A stretch of 40,278 nt of DNA from Candidatus Omnitrophota bacterium (GTDB taxonomy: Bacteria; Hinthialibacterota; Hinthialibacteria; Hinthialibacterales; Hinthialibacteraceae), in contig QZKN01000123.1 in NCBI GenBank assembly GCA_003598175.1, positions 1 to 40,278 of the forward strand, written 5' to 3'. This document shows positions 9,901 through 18,479 of this stretch, one piece after another. Each line of letters opens with the position of its first letter. Positions within the stretch are counted from its first letter, which is position 1. A program made the translations under genes and the position numbers. Under the pieces are notes generated by a model, which worked only from the letters and a program-made list of their open reading frames with translations, had not been told where the DNA came from and did no database searches.

Positions 9901-10845
9901 TGTCCGGAACGCTTCCCGTTCTTCACCGGTTAACTGCTTGGGAACCACGATTTGAATGCGTAGAAACTCGTCTCCACGCTTTCCATCTTTTTTCTGCATG
10001 CCTTTTCCCCGCAATCGCAAACGCTGCCCCGAATTCATTCCAGCCGGCAGATGCACGCTGACCGGACCATCCAACGTCGGCGCTTTGATATCCGCGCCCA
10101 GCGCCGCTTCCCACGGCGTGACCGGTAGTTCCGTTTCCAAATCGTAATCCACCACTTTGTAGGTTGAATGAGGCGCGAGTCGAATGCGAATAAACAAATC
10201 GCCGGCTTTTCCGCTGTCGCCGTTGTCGCCTTGCCCGCTGAGTCGGATTTTGGTTCCATCGCGAGTGCCGCGTGGTATCTTTACTTCCAATCGCTTTGTC
10301 GGTTGTACGTATTCATTCACATCCTGACTGCGTAATTCGATGCTTTTGGTCGCGCCATGGTATACATCTTCGAGCGTCACCTGCAATTCGGTTTCCATGT
10401 CGTTCCCACGGCGTGGACGTTGAAATCCGCTTCGCCCTTGCATCCGGCCGCGAGCTGAATCAAATCCGGAAAATCCTTTCCCCCCAAACAGCGATTCAAA
10501 AAACTCGCTGAATCCACCGCCGCCGAACGGATCGAAGCCGAAATCCTGGGAACCAGGACTGGTATGAAACTCAAAATGAACATTTTCCCAACCGGGCGGC
10601 GGCGCGAAATCCTGGCCTGGTTTCCAGTTCGAGCCTAACGCATCATAGCGCTTGCGTTTTTCCGAATCGCGCAACACTTCATACGCTTCGTTGATTTCCT
10701 TGAATTTTTCTTCCGCCTTTGGGTCCTGATTGATATCCGGATGATATTTTCTCGCCAGTTTGCGGAATGCTTTTTGGATATCCTCCTGTTTCGCGTCCCG
10801 TTTTACGCCCAGCGTCTCATAATAATCTTTATATTTTGCCGTCAT
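9865..10845 (-). CDS. cbpA: DnaJ-class co-chaperone, CbpA type
   Basis: A 326-residue J-protein that stimulates DnaK ATPase and delivers clients. Seen: J domain at residues 7-70 with HPD at 35-37; a Gly/Phe-rich segment at about 75-145 ([20 protein letters not shown]); then the two beta-barrel client-binding domains and a C-terminal dimerisation region. The CxxCxGxG zinc-finger repeats of true DnaJ are absent, which places it with CbpA/class B. No dnaK or grpE lies nearby, so it is likely an auxiliary co-chaperone. Its last 36 bases overlap the end of the convergent Maf gene. Only a weak AG-rich Shine-Dalgarno is visible. Confidence 0.92.
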   Translation of the reverse strand: MTAKYKDYYETLGVKRDAKQEDIQKAFRKLARKYHPDINQDPKAEEKFKEINEAYEVLRDSEKRKRYDALGSNWKPGQDFAPPPGWENVHFEFHTSPGSQDFGFDPFGGGGFSEFFESLFGGKGFSGFDSARGRMQGRSGFQRPRRGNDMETELQVTLEDVYHGATKSIELRSQDVNEYVQPTKRLEVKIPRGTRDGTKIRLSGQGDNGDSGKAGDLFIRIRLAPHSTYKVVDYDLETELPVTPWEAALGADIKAPTLDGPVSVHLPAGMNSGQRLRLRGKGMQKKDGKRGDEFLRIQIVVPKQLTGEEREAFRTLARVSHFSPRK

Positions 10846-11136
10846 CGTTTCATACTCTCTCTACCAATCTGTTATAGTGGCTAAATCCTTCAGCTACTGT
10901 TAAATAGATTGTCTAAGCTGACAGGAATGGCCCGCCTCAAACATAACGAAATGGTTGTCAGCCTTAACCATCCACCTTCAACCTTCCGCCTTATTAATAA
11001 CCATCTATTTTATGAAATTCAAAATTCATGCCAATTATTATGATGTTTTATATATACCTGTATTTACTGATGTTAAGTATAAATAGTTAAAATCAAATCG
11101 AAAGTAATAATAGAAATTCACCTATGCCATTTTGAC

Positions 11137-12549
11137 TCACTTCCCAATACAAAACCGTGAAAAGATGGTATTCATAATATCCGTCGCGCTTTCGGAGCCG
11201 TCCAACTCGGAAACGCTTCGCAAAGCGGAACGTAAATCTTCAGCGATCAGTTCCATAAGGACATTTTCCAACGCCGAGCAATACGCTTGTTCTAGTTTTT
11301 CCTCTATAAGCGACAATAACCTTTCCTGCCGGGCCGTGGTCATAAACGACGAATCGGTATCGGCGGGAACCAATTCCGTTACTTCGTGGCTTAAAACCTC
11401 CAGCAATTCCTCTAAGCCGTGTTCTTCTGCCGCGGAAGCAGTGACCAATGGCCATTTCGGCATATCCAACCTGAGCGTATCAAATTGTCGCGGATCGGAA
11501 CATAAATCTCGTTTATTGGCGATCAATACGACTCGGGATTCACTCGCATGTTGGCTGAGTTCGGAAAGCAAGCTCCGGTCTTCATCGACCGGACCGGTGG
11601 ATACATCGCAGATGAATAAAATGATGTGGGAAGTGGTCAACAATTCCTTCGATCGTTTCACGCCGATGGCTTCGATTTCCTCGCAGGTTTCCCGCAGGCC
11701 GGCGGTGTCGATCAGCGTCACCGGCCGGCCATTCAACTCGATGGTTCCCTCCAAACTGTCGCGCGTCGTGCCGGGATGGGGCGTGACGATGGCGCGTTCT
11801 CGGCCTAACAATCGATTGAACAGGCTGGATTTTCCCACATTCGGACGTCCCGCCAACACAACGATGATCCCTTGCTCGAATCGTTGTTCCCGCACGGCGC
11901 GTTTACGGATTTCGTTGATTTGCCTAATGAGATTCGCAAGTTGTTCCCGTAAATGACGGCCAAGCGTTTCCTCCGCCGCCTCGTCCGGAAATTCGATTTG
12001 GGTTTCCAGTTCCACTAGCGCGGAGATAATCGCTTCTTTCAGTGCGGCGAGAATTCGCGTGAATTCCCCTTCCAACATCCGCAGCGAAAGCGCCCGCGCC
12101 AATTGCGAGCGACTTTCGATCAAAGCGGACAAACCTTCCGCCTGCGTCAAATCCATTTTCCCGTTACGCACGGCGCGGAACGTGAATTCTCCCGCTTCCG
12201 CCGGTCGCGCGTTTCCATGATACAGGACATCCAGGATTTTGTGCACCACCGCTTCGCTACCGTGGCAGTGGATTTCCACCAAGTTTTCGCCGGTGTAGGA
12301 ATTCGGCGCGGGGAACGCCGCGCACAACACATCATCAATGATTTTCCCATTCTCCGGATCGACGATCACACCGTGGCAAAGCATCCGCGCATGATCCACA
12401 TTGATCTTGCCGGACGGCTGAAATAACTGGTTACAAATATCAAGGGATTGTGGCCCACTCATGCGAATGATTGCAATCGCCCCACGTCCTTGCGGAGTGG
12501 AAAGCGCGGCAATCGTATCCTCACGCAGGTAAACCATCGGCTCCTTCAT
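11137..12549 (-). CDS. mnmE: tRNA modification GTPase MnmE
   Basis: A 470-residue GTPase that, with MnmG, installs the (carboxymethyl)aminomethyl group on U34 of certain tRNAs. Seen: the N-terminal folate-binding domain (REDTIAALSTPQGRGAIAI), a helical domain, an inserted G domain with GRPNVGKSS (234-242), GTTRD, DTAG and NKRD, and the conserved C-terminal tetrad CIGK ending the protein. I chose the ATG at 12549 because GAGG lies eight bases upstream. GTG at 12555 and ATG at 12537 are in-frame alternatives. No mnmG is in the window. It is divergent from the HAD gene. Confidence 0.96.
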   Translation of the reverse strand: MKEPMVYLREDTIAALSTPQGRGAIAIIRMSGPQSLDICNQLFQPSGKINVDHARMLCHGVIVDPENGKIIDDVLCAAFPAPNSYTGENLVEIHCHGSEAVVHKILDVLYHGNARPAEAGEFTFRAVRNGKMDLTQAEGLSALIESRSQLARALSLRMLEGEFTRILAALKEAIISALVELETQIEFPDEAAEETLGRHLREQLANLIRQINEIRKRAVREQRFEQGIIVVLAGRPNVGKSSLFNRLLGRERAIVTPHPGTTRDSLEGTIELNGRPVTLIDTAGLRETCEEIEAIGVKRSKELLTTSHIILFICDVSTGPVDEDRSLLSELSQHASESRVVLIANKRDLCSDPRQFDTLRLDMPKWPLVTASAAEEHGLEELLEVLSHEVTELVPADTDSSFMTTARQERLLSLIEEKLEQAYCSALENVLMELIAEDLRSALRSVSELDGSESATDIMNTIFSRFCIGK

Positions 12550-12643
12550 TCCCACGCCTCATCTTTTCAAAGAATTCTCAACGATTGCTTCGTATTTACA
12601 CATGAATGAGTATAATTGTCCTTTTACAGAAAACATGGGTAGA

Positions 12644-12661
12644 GCAAGCGTCCCCGCTTGC
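12644..12661. repeat. Short palindromic intergenic element (GCAAGCG type)
   Basis: Perfect inverted repeat GCAAGCG / CGCTTGC around a TCCC loop, 15 bases before the HAD gene. It stands alone here, but it belongs to the class of small GC-rich hairpins that recur between genes in this window. It could form a hairpin in the 5' leader of the HAD mRNA. Confidence 0.6.
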
Positions 12662-12675
12662 ATTGATTTCAGATT

Positions 12676-13404
12676 ATGCGTCCGATTCAAGCCCTCTTTT
12701 GCGATTTGGATGAAACGTTGGGGTCAGACAACGAAAGCAGTTCTCTGTCCCTGCAACAAGTCATTCCGATCATTCGAGCCAAATATCCGCGGTTGGAATC
12801 CGAACAGATTCGTCATACCTATACTCGCATCAATTCCTGGCATTGGGAACATTTCGAGGAGTCTCCCATACGCGAAATCGCAAGCGAAGTGCGTACCCGA
12901 TCCATTATTTTCGACGTAGTTTTTCGTGAATTGGATATCGAAGACGCGAGTTTTGCCGATGAAATCGCCTATGAATTCGAGCAATGGCGCATGAAAACGT
13001 ATCGCTGTTACGACGATTCCATTCCCGTTTTGCGTTCGTTGCATGGGCGCATCGCCATCGTTTTGGTCACAAACGGCAATTCTCGTATGCAACGATGGAA
13101 AATCGAGCATTGTGACTTTTCTCCTTATTTGGATGCCGTGTTCATTGCGCAGGAACTCGGATTTTCCAAACCGTCTCCCTTCGTCTTCCAACGCGCCTGC
13201 AAAGCGGTCAACGTCGAGCCCGGATCGGTTCTGATGGTGGGAGACAGTCTCGAAAAAGACGTGCAGGGCGCACAAAACGCCGGCTGCCGCGCCGCTTGGA
13301 TGGTGCGCAACGGCGCGGCGTCGATTTCTCCGGATCCGAAACCGGATTTCATTGTTCATGGCATGATCGAGGTGAAAAACATTATTGAACGCTCCATCTC
13401 CTGA
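12676..13404 (+). CDS. HAD-superfamily hydrolase (phosphatase)
   Basis: A 242-residue haloacid-dehalogenase-like phosphatase with a helical cap. Seen: motif I DLDET (nucleophile Asp10, acid/base Asp12), motif II VTNGN (Thr132), the motif III Lys in FSKPSPF (Lys165) and motif IV GDSLEKD (Asp190, Asp195). All catalytic residues are present. The GDSxxxD and KPxPxxF pattern is typical of the phosphoglycolate phosphatase/YjjG/N-acylneuraminate-9-phosphatase group. The substrate is not identifiable. The end overlaps the EamA transporter gene by 20 bases, so the two are probably co-transcribed. No clear Shine-Dalgarno precedes the ATG. Confidence 0.87.
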   Translation: MRPIQALFCDLDETLGSDNESSSLSLQQVIPIIRAKYPRLESEQIRHTYTRINSWHWEHFEESPIREIASEVRTRSIIFDVVFRELDIEDASFADEIAYEFEQWRMKTYRCYDDSIPVLRSLHGRIAIVLVTNGNSRMQRWKIEHCDFSPYLDAVFIAQELGFSKPSPFVFQRACKAVNVEPGSVLMVGDSLEKDVQGAQNAGCRAAWMVRNGAASISPDPKPDFIVHGMIEVKNIIERSIS

Positions 13405-14371
13405 TCCAACCGCATTATCGACCGCGCAGGCGCAATCCCGCATCCGACCCGAAATCGTCGGCCTTGTTTGTGTCCTGCTTGCGCAATTTCTCTTTGGAAC
13501 AACCTTCGCCTTTAACAAATTCGTGATCAATCAAAACGTGGATCCGATGCTGCTCGGATTCAACCGCATGACGATCGTCACGCTTTGCCTTTTGCCGTTT
13601 TATCGGCGCTGCAAGGGAAATACCCGCTGGTCGCGCAAGGATTGGCGGCGTGTTTTTTATATCGGCGCATTTGCGCAAACGACCGCCATCATTTTGGAAT
13701 ATGTCGGAACGAAATACACGACCGCTTCCAACGCATCATTGATCATTTCGACGGAGGCCATTTTTTCCGTGTTTTTGTGCGTTCTGATTTTAAAGGAGCG
13801 ATTACGACTTCCGAGCATTATCGGCGGCCTGTTGACGATCATCGGCATGTTGTTCGTGCTATTGGACGATATCAGGCATGTGGAACTGCATGGAGGAACC
13901 GGTTTCTATGGCGACTTGTTGGTGTTGTCTTCGGTGGTTTGCTGGGGATTGTATACGGTGGGCAGCAAACAGGTTTTAAACCATTCCAATGCGATTTATA
14001 CCCTCTTTTTCGTTTCGGTGTTCACCAACCTTTCTCTCGGCGTGGTCAATCTGGCGCGAGGAACGTTATTCCAAATCGTGGAGATATCTCCGATTGCATG
14101 GCTGGCAACCCTCTTTTTGGGCGTTTTTTGTTCCTGCCTCGGCCACGTGTTATATTATCTTGCGCTCAGGCGTCTTCCCGCATCGATCGTGGCGTTGACG
14201 TTGACATTATTACCCCTCTTCGGCGTGGGCGTGTCGATGGTGGTATTGGGTGAAACGTTGACACTTGTTCAACTGGCCGGCGCCGCGATCATCATCGCCG
14301 GCGTGGGATATGCCGTTTGGCCTCGCAAAGACCAAACGTCCATTGCGGAAGACGCATTCGTCGGAACATGA
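13385..14371 (+). CDS. EamA/DMT-family transporter (drug/metabolite permease)
   Basis: A 328-residue inner-membrane protein with about ten transmembrane helices arranged as two EamA repeats (about residues 22-155 and 170-312). Seen: the first helix VGLVCVLLAQFLFGTTFAF, the typical TTASNASLIISTEAIFSVFL helix end of repeat 1, and LPASIVALTLTLLPLFGVGVSM in repeat 2. DMT permeases export or import small metabolites; the substrate is unknown. The first in-frame start is a TTG at 13385, inside the HAD gene. The next ATG would remove the first helix, so TTG is preferred. The overlap with the HAD gene suggests coupling of metabolite dephosphorylation and transport (inference). Confidence 0.87.
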   Translation: MNAPSPDPTALSTAQAQSRIRPEIVGLVCVLLAQFLFGTTFAFNKFVINQNVDPMLLGFNRMTIVTLCLLPFYRRCKGNTRWSRKDWRRVFYIGAFAQTTAIILEYVGTKYTTASNASLIISTEAIFSVFLCVLILKERLRLPSIIGGLLTIIGMLFVLLDDIRHVELHGGTGFYGDLLVLSSVVCWGLYTVGSKQVLNHSNAIYTLFFVSVFTNLSLGVVNLARGTLFQIVEISPIAWLATLFLGVFCSCLGHVLYYLALRRLPASIVALTLTLLPLFGVGVSMVVLGETLTLVQLAGAAIIIAGVGYAVWPRKDQTSIAEDAFVGT

Positions 14372-14448
14372 CCAGACTCTAGACAGGCCAGGACTTTTCC
14401 TTTGTAATGATAGATAACAATTACTCCGGGACAGGAAAGGATTTCATC

Positions 14449-15612
14449 ATGAAACCAGTCATAATTTTTTCTTTGCTTACTCTATTCATTTTTCCGATTG
14501 GTGCATTGCCTGATGAGGATTCTCCCAAAATTTCGTTATTCAACGGAACCGATTTGAACGGCTGGCATAGCGTCGGCGGCGGGAAATGGACCGTCGAAAA
14601 CGGAGAAATCGTGGGAGAAACCGGCACGGGGGAATATGGCTGGCTCGTCGCCGATCAGGAATATTCCGATTTCATCCTCGAACTGAAATTCAAGGCCGAG
14701 GCAAACGGCAATTCCGGCATCCAATTCCGTTCCCACATCATCGACGGCGTAATGAAAGGGTATCAGGCGGAATGCGACAACCGTCCCGGAATGCATACCG
14801 GCGGCGTTTATGAGGAACACGGCCGCGGATGGCTGGCGCAACCCAGCGAGGAAGGGGAAAAAGCTTTGATTCCCGACGAATGGAATATCTATCGCATCCA
14901 AATGCTCGGCGATACGATTCAAACCTGGCTCAACGGCCGGAAAATCGTCGATTTTCACGATAACCAATCCGTTCGCGGCATCATCGCCCTGCAAGTACAC
15001 AGCGGCAAGGAGCCGCCGGTCAAAATGCGGTGGAAAGATATCACCATTATTGATCTCAACTATGGCGAAGACTGGACGCCTTTATTCAACGGAAAAAATC
15101 TGGAAGGCTGGGTCGAACACGGGCAGGAAAAATGGTCCGTGGCAGACAATTGTATCGTCGGACAAGCCGTGACCGATGCCTATGGCTATCTCGCGACAGT
15201 GCAAACCTATAAAGACTTCATCATTCGCCTGCGCTGCAAGGCGGAAGGAACCGGCAACAGCGGATTGTTTTATCATTCCACACTGGACGGAGTCGATATC
15301 CGCGGCGTCCAGGCGGAAATCGATCCCACGCCCGGCAACCACACCGCCGGCCTCTATGAAAGCGGCGGCCGTGGATGGATCGCTTTACCCAACGAAGACG
15401 CGGAAAAACTCACCCGACCAGTAGGCGAATGGAACGATTTATACGTCCGCGTCAAAGGCAATCACGTAACCACGTACACCAACGGCTGGAAAGCCGTCGA
15501 TTTCATCGATAACGAACAAAAATACAACGACGGCGTGATCGCCCTGCAACTACACAGCGGCGGCCAGGCCTCCATGCGGTGGCAATCGATTTACGTGAAA
15601 AAAGTAGATTAA
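14449..15612 (+). CDS. Secreted tandem DUF1080 (3-keto-disaccharide hydrolase) protein
   Basis: A 387-residue exported protein with a signal peptide (MKPVIIFSLLTLFIFPIGAL) and two DUF1080 (PF06439) domains, about residues 28-200 and 211-385. The repeats align along their length: LFNGTDLNGW versus LFNGKNLEGW, GNSGIQF versus GNSGLFY, GYQAECD versus GVQAEID, RGWLAQP versus RGWIALP, ALQVHSG versus ALQLHSG. Family members are concanavalin-like beta sandwiches; some hydrolyse 3-keto-glycosides. The ATG at 14449 has AGGAAAGG about nine bases upstream; the frame is open further up but without a better start. The sulfatase 57 bases downstream suggests joint action on extracellular sulfated or oxidised glycans. 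Confidence 0.88.
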   Translation: MKPVIIFSLLTLFIFPIGALPDEDSPKISLFNGTDLNGWHSVGGGKWTVENGEIVGETGTGEYGWLVADQEYSDFILELKFKAEANGNSGIQFRSHIIDGVMKGYQAECDNRPGMHTGGVYEEHGRGWLAQPSEEGEKALIPDEWNIYRIQMLGDTIQTWLNGRKIVDFHDNQSVRGIIALQVHSGKEPPVKMRWKDITIIDLNYGEDWTPLFNGKNLEGWVEHGQEKWSVADNCIVGQAVTDAYGYLATVQTYKDFIIRLRCKAEGTGNSGLFYHSTLDGVDIRGVQAEIDPTPGNHTAGLYESGGRGWIALPNEDAEKLTRPVGEWNDLYVRVKGNHVTTYTNGWKAVDFIDNEQKYNDGVIALQLHSGGQASMRWQSIYVKKVD

Positions 15613-15613
15613 A

Positions 15614-15645
15614 GTAGGGTGGGTTGAGCGAAGCGAAACCCACCA
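15614..15645. repeat. Palindromic intergenic repeat, family A, copy 1
   Basis: Starts GTAGGGTGGGTTGAGCGAAG. Outer stem GGTGGGTT (15618-15625) pairs with AACCCACC (15637-15644). Inside lies GAGCGAAGCGA, which can form tandem G-A pairs and a GC/GC stem with a GAA loop. A second copy lies at 27893-27924 with a compensatory change. It sits between the DUF1080 and sulfatase genes. Confidence 0.85.
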
Positions 15646-15669
15646 CTGACATACAATGAAAGATAAATA

Positions 15670-17241
15670 ATGAAATCGATCAATCGACGCCATTTCATAA
15701 ACAAAACCATTCACGGCTCCTTCGGAATCCTCGGCGGCGCGATGACGATGCCTCGACTGTCAAATGCAAACGAGAATCATCAAACCAAACGGCGTCCGAA
15801 CATCCTCTTTGCCATTGCCGACGACTGGTCCTGGCCCCATGCGGGCGTCTACGGTGATCTTGTCGTGAAAACTCCCGCCTTCGACCGCGTCGCGCGGGAA
15901 GGATGTGTGTTCACCAACGCCTTCGCTGCCGCCCCGCAATGTTCCCCCAACCGCGCCGCCATCCTGACCGGCCGCCATATTTGGCAAATCGAGGAAGCCG
16001 GGACGCACAGCAGCATTTTTCCCAACAAATTCACGGTCTTCACCAATCTGCTCGAATCGTCCGGCTACCAAATCGGCTACACCGGCAAACCGTGGAGCCC
16101 GGGAAATTGGGAATTGGGCGGCTGGGAACGAAATCCCGCCGGCCCTGGCTATAATCAGCACAAATTGAAATCCACTCCCGCCGACGGAATGAACAAAACG
16201 GATTATGCGGGCAACTTCGAACAATTTCTGCGGGAAAAACCAACCGATAAACCGTTCTTTTTTTGGTATGGCAGCAGCGAACCGCATCGAGTTTACGAAG
16301 AGGGATCCGGTCTAAAGGCGGGAAAAAGACTCGAAGATGTAAAACTCCCTGCTTTTCTTCCCAACGAACCGATCGTCCGTAGCGACTTTTTGGATTATGC
16401 CCTCGAAGTGGAATGGTTCGATCATCATCTCGAAAAAATGCTGCTGCTATTGGAAAAACGCGGTGAATTAGACAACACTCTCATCGTCGTAACCAGCGAT
16501 AACGGCATGCCGTTCCCGCGCGCCAAAGCAAATTTGTATGAATACGGCGTTCACATGCCGCTGGCGGTTCGCTGGCCGGAACAAATCAAACCCGGCCGCA
16601 ACATTGACGATCTCATCAGTTTCATCGATTACGCGCCGACCTTTCTCGAAGCCGCCGGAGTACCTCCCCCACCCGCCATGACCGGCAAAAGTTTTCTCGA
16701 TGTGCTAACCTCCGGCCAATCCGGCCAGGTTGACTCCACCCGAAATATGATTTTGACCGGCCGGGAACGGCATTCACATGCCCGTTTCAACAACTTCGGC
16801 TATCCAGCCCGCGCACTCCGCACCCATGAGTATCTCTACATCCGCAATTTCAAACCCGACCGCTGGCCGGCCGGCGATCCGGATCAATATCACGACATTG
16901 ATCCTGGCCCGACAAAAACATTGATGATGGAAAACAAAAATTCCGAATCCCATGGAAAACTTTTCGACCTTGCTTTCGGCCAACGACCCGCGGATGAATT
17001 ATACGATGTAAAAAATGATCCGGATTGCATGATGAATCTTGCTGATCGTGCGGACTATGCGAAGGCAAAACGTGAGTTGAAAAAAAAATTGGAAAGCGAA
17101 TTGAAAAAGCAACAGGATCCGCGGATTTTTGGAACCGGCGATGTGTTTGAAAGTTATCCACGCTATGGTGTAATGCGCAAAGAACTGGGCGGCTTCGCCG
17201 AAAGGGGACAATATAATCCTGAATTCAAGGTTGACAAATAA
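15670..17241 (+). CDS. Sulfatase (arylsulfatase, formylglycine type), exported
   Basis: A 523-residue S1-family sulfatase that removes sulfate esters from carbohydrates or aryl substrates. Seen: an N-terminal RRHFINK followed by a hydrophobic stretch, resembling a twin-arginine signal; metal-binding Asp-Asp at 51-52 (FAIADDWSW); the maturation motif CSPNRAAILTG with Cys91, to be converted to formylglycine; and the distal VTSDNG motif. No formylglycine-generating enzyme or anaerobic sulfatase maturase is in the window. It is preceded by the DUF1080 gene on the same strand. The pairing fits polysaccharide (for example sulfated glycan) breakdown in the periplasm. The substrate subfamily cannot be assigned by eye. 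Confidence 0.93.
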   Translation: MKSINRRHFINKTIHGSFGILGGAMTMPRLSNANENHQTKRRPNILFAIADDWSWPHAGVYGDLVVKTPAFDRVAREGCVFTNAFAAAPQCSPNRAAILTGRHIWQIEEAGTHSSIFPNKFTVFTNLLESSGYQIGYTGKPWSPGNWELGGWERNPAGPGYNQHKLKSTPADGMNKTDYAGNFEQFLREKPTDKPFFFWYGSSEPHRVYEEGSGLKAGKRLEDVKLPAFLPNEPIVRSDFLDYALEVEWFDHHLEKMLLLLEKRGELDNTLIVVTSDNGMPFPRAKANLYEYGVHMPLAVRWPEQIKPGRNIDDLISFIDYAPTFLEAAGVPPPPAMTGKSFLDVLTSGQSGQVDSTRNMILTGRERHSHARFNNFGYPARALRTHEYLYIRNFKPDRWPAGDPDQYHDIDPGPTKTLMMENKNSESHGKLFDLAFGQRPADELYDVKNDPDCMMNLADRADYAKAKRELKKKLESELKKQQDPRIFGTGDVFESYPRYGVMRKELGGFAERGQYNPEFKVDK

Positions 17242-17480
17242 AAACGAATGGAAATTCGCATGAATAAGAGAAATGATTCTATCCTTTGAATGAATTCTAC
17301 GCTTAGATCGAATGCGGGATATGTGTTTCGCCCTTCTCGTCAATTTGATTTGTTTGGGTATAATTAAATTGACATTTTTTCTTGCAATCGTAAAAGATAT
17401 TTGTTTTTATGCGGTTTCCAAACCAAGGATTATGATAAAAATACATATATTGACATCACCGATGGAACATGAGGTTGGAT

Positions 17481-17900
17481 ATGAAAGAAATTGCCCGCTT
17501 GATGTCTGAAGACGTTCAATTTTGGGGACTCATCATTTTATTTGTCGCGATTAATTTGATGGGATTCTATTACATATATCGATCCAGAGCCGGTAAAGGG
17601 AAACAAACGACGCCGTCGGCGAATGGCGGGAATCAGGAACTCATCGAGAAATTACAGCGAGCGTTGCGATTGTTGCGGGAAAGCGATAAAAATTTACCGG
17701 AAGCCGAAAAGATTTATTCCTCCGCGGAAAAAGAAATATCCGTTCTGATAAAGAAAGCGAATGTCGGCAAACAGGTAAAAAAGTTGATGATTGAATTGGA
17801 ACGAAAAATCGAATCGGCGCAAGCTCGAGTCGAAGTAACGGAAAGCCGCTCGAAAATCACGGAAAAATTTTTAATGGAGCATCAGGACCGTGATTCGTAA
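17481..17900 (+). CDS. Small membrane-anchored coiled-coil protein
   Basis: A 139-residue hypothetical protein. Seen: one transmembrane helix at about residues 13-33 (FWGLIILFVAINLMGFYYIY), a short basic and Gly-rich stretch, then about 95 charged residues predicted to be helical and probably coiled coil (ELIEKLQRALRLL through ARVEVTESRSKI). The positive side after the helix (RSRAGKGK) suggests a cytoplasmic C-terminus. I chose the ATG at 17481 because GAGG lies just upstream; ATG at 17469 is in frame and possible. It is not homologous to anything I recognise, and its role is unknown. The 239 bases before it hold no gene. Confidence 0.7.
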   Translation: MKEIARLMSEDVQFWGLIILFVAINLMGFYYIYRSRAGKGKQTTPSANGGNQELIEKLQRALRLLRESDKNLPEAEKIYSSAEKEISVLIKKANVGKQVKKLMIELERKIESAQARVEVTESRSKITEKFLMEHQDRDS

Positions 17901-18062
17901 ACTTGGAATCAAGCTGGTATGTAACCGCTTCCGGTTTATTTTAAGTTAACACCAAGAACATTCAGTTCATTCAAACAAAAACGTACCCGGGTGATATCGA
18001 AAAACCGGGGATGTGAATATCTGACGTTTTCGGGAAAAACAAATTTTAATCCGCTTTTGAAT

Positions 18063-18479
18063 ATGAACCAACAACAAAATATTACTACGTTCCGCGTCCG
18101 CTACAGCGAAACCGACCCAATGGGTACGTTTTATAATTCAAGGGCGTTGGAATGGTTTGAATGCGGGCGCTCGGAATGGTTGCGCGCTAATGGTTTGCCC
18201 TATACGGAAATCGAGGCGCGCGGCGTATTTCTGCCGCTGGTGGAGTCCCATGTTCGCTATTTGGGACGCGCCCGTTATGATGATCAATTGGAGTTGACCA
18301 CGAAGGCATTCATGGACGGCAAAGTATGCATTCGTTTTGAAGCCAGCATTGTTCATGCCGATCACGGCGTTGCCGTCGCAGAAGGCTATACGATTCATGT
18401 CTGTACCGATCATGAGGGAAAACCGATCCGTCCGCCTGTGTGGCTGACTTCCGTTTTACAAAACCAAGTGGAGAGTTGA
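18063..18479 (+). CDS. Acyl-CoA thioesterase, 4-hydroxybenzoyl-CoA thioesterase/YbgC type
   Basis: A 138-residue single hot-dog-fold thioesterase that hydrolyses acyl- or aryl-CoA esters in the cytoplasm. Seen: the N-terminal signature RVRYSETDPMGTFYNSRALE, with catalytic Asp18 and an Asn in the helix, followed by WFECGRSEWL. In most relatives the loop reads DxxGHVNN; here GTFYN replaces it. The ATG at 18063 gives the family-standard N-terminus. The stop abuts the iorA start with no gap, so the two are coupled. Position next to iorAB suggests it releases the acid from arylacetyl-CoA made by that enzyme (inference). Confidence 0.87.
   Translation: MNQQQNITTFRVRYSETDPMGTFYNSRALEWFECGRSEWLRANGLPYTEIEARGVFLPLVESHVRYLGRARYDDQLELTTKAFMDGKVCIRFEASIVHADHGVAVAEGYTIHVCTDHEGKPIRPPVWLTSVLQNQVES

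Noticed and set aside
12602..12919. Plus-strand frame of 105 codons at the HAD start
   Set aside because: It overlaps the well-supported HAD gene in another frame, and its beginning translates the palindromic element.
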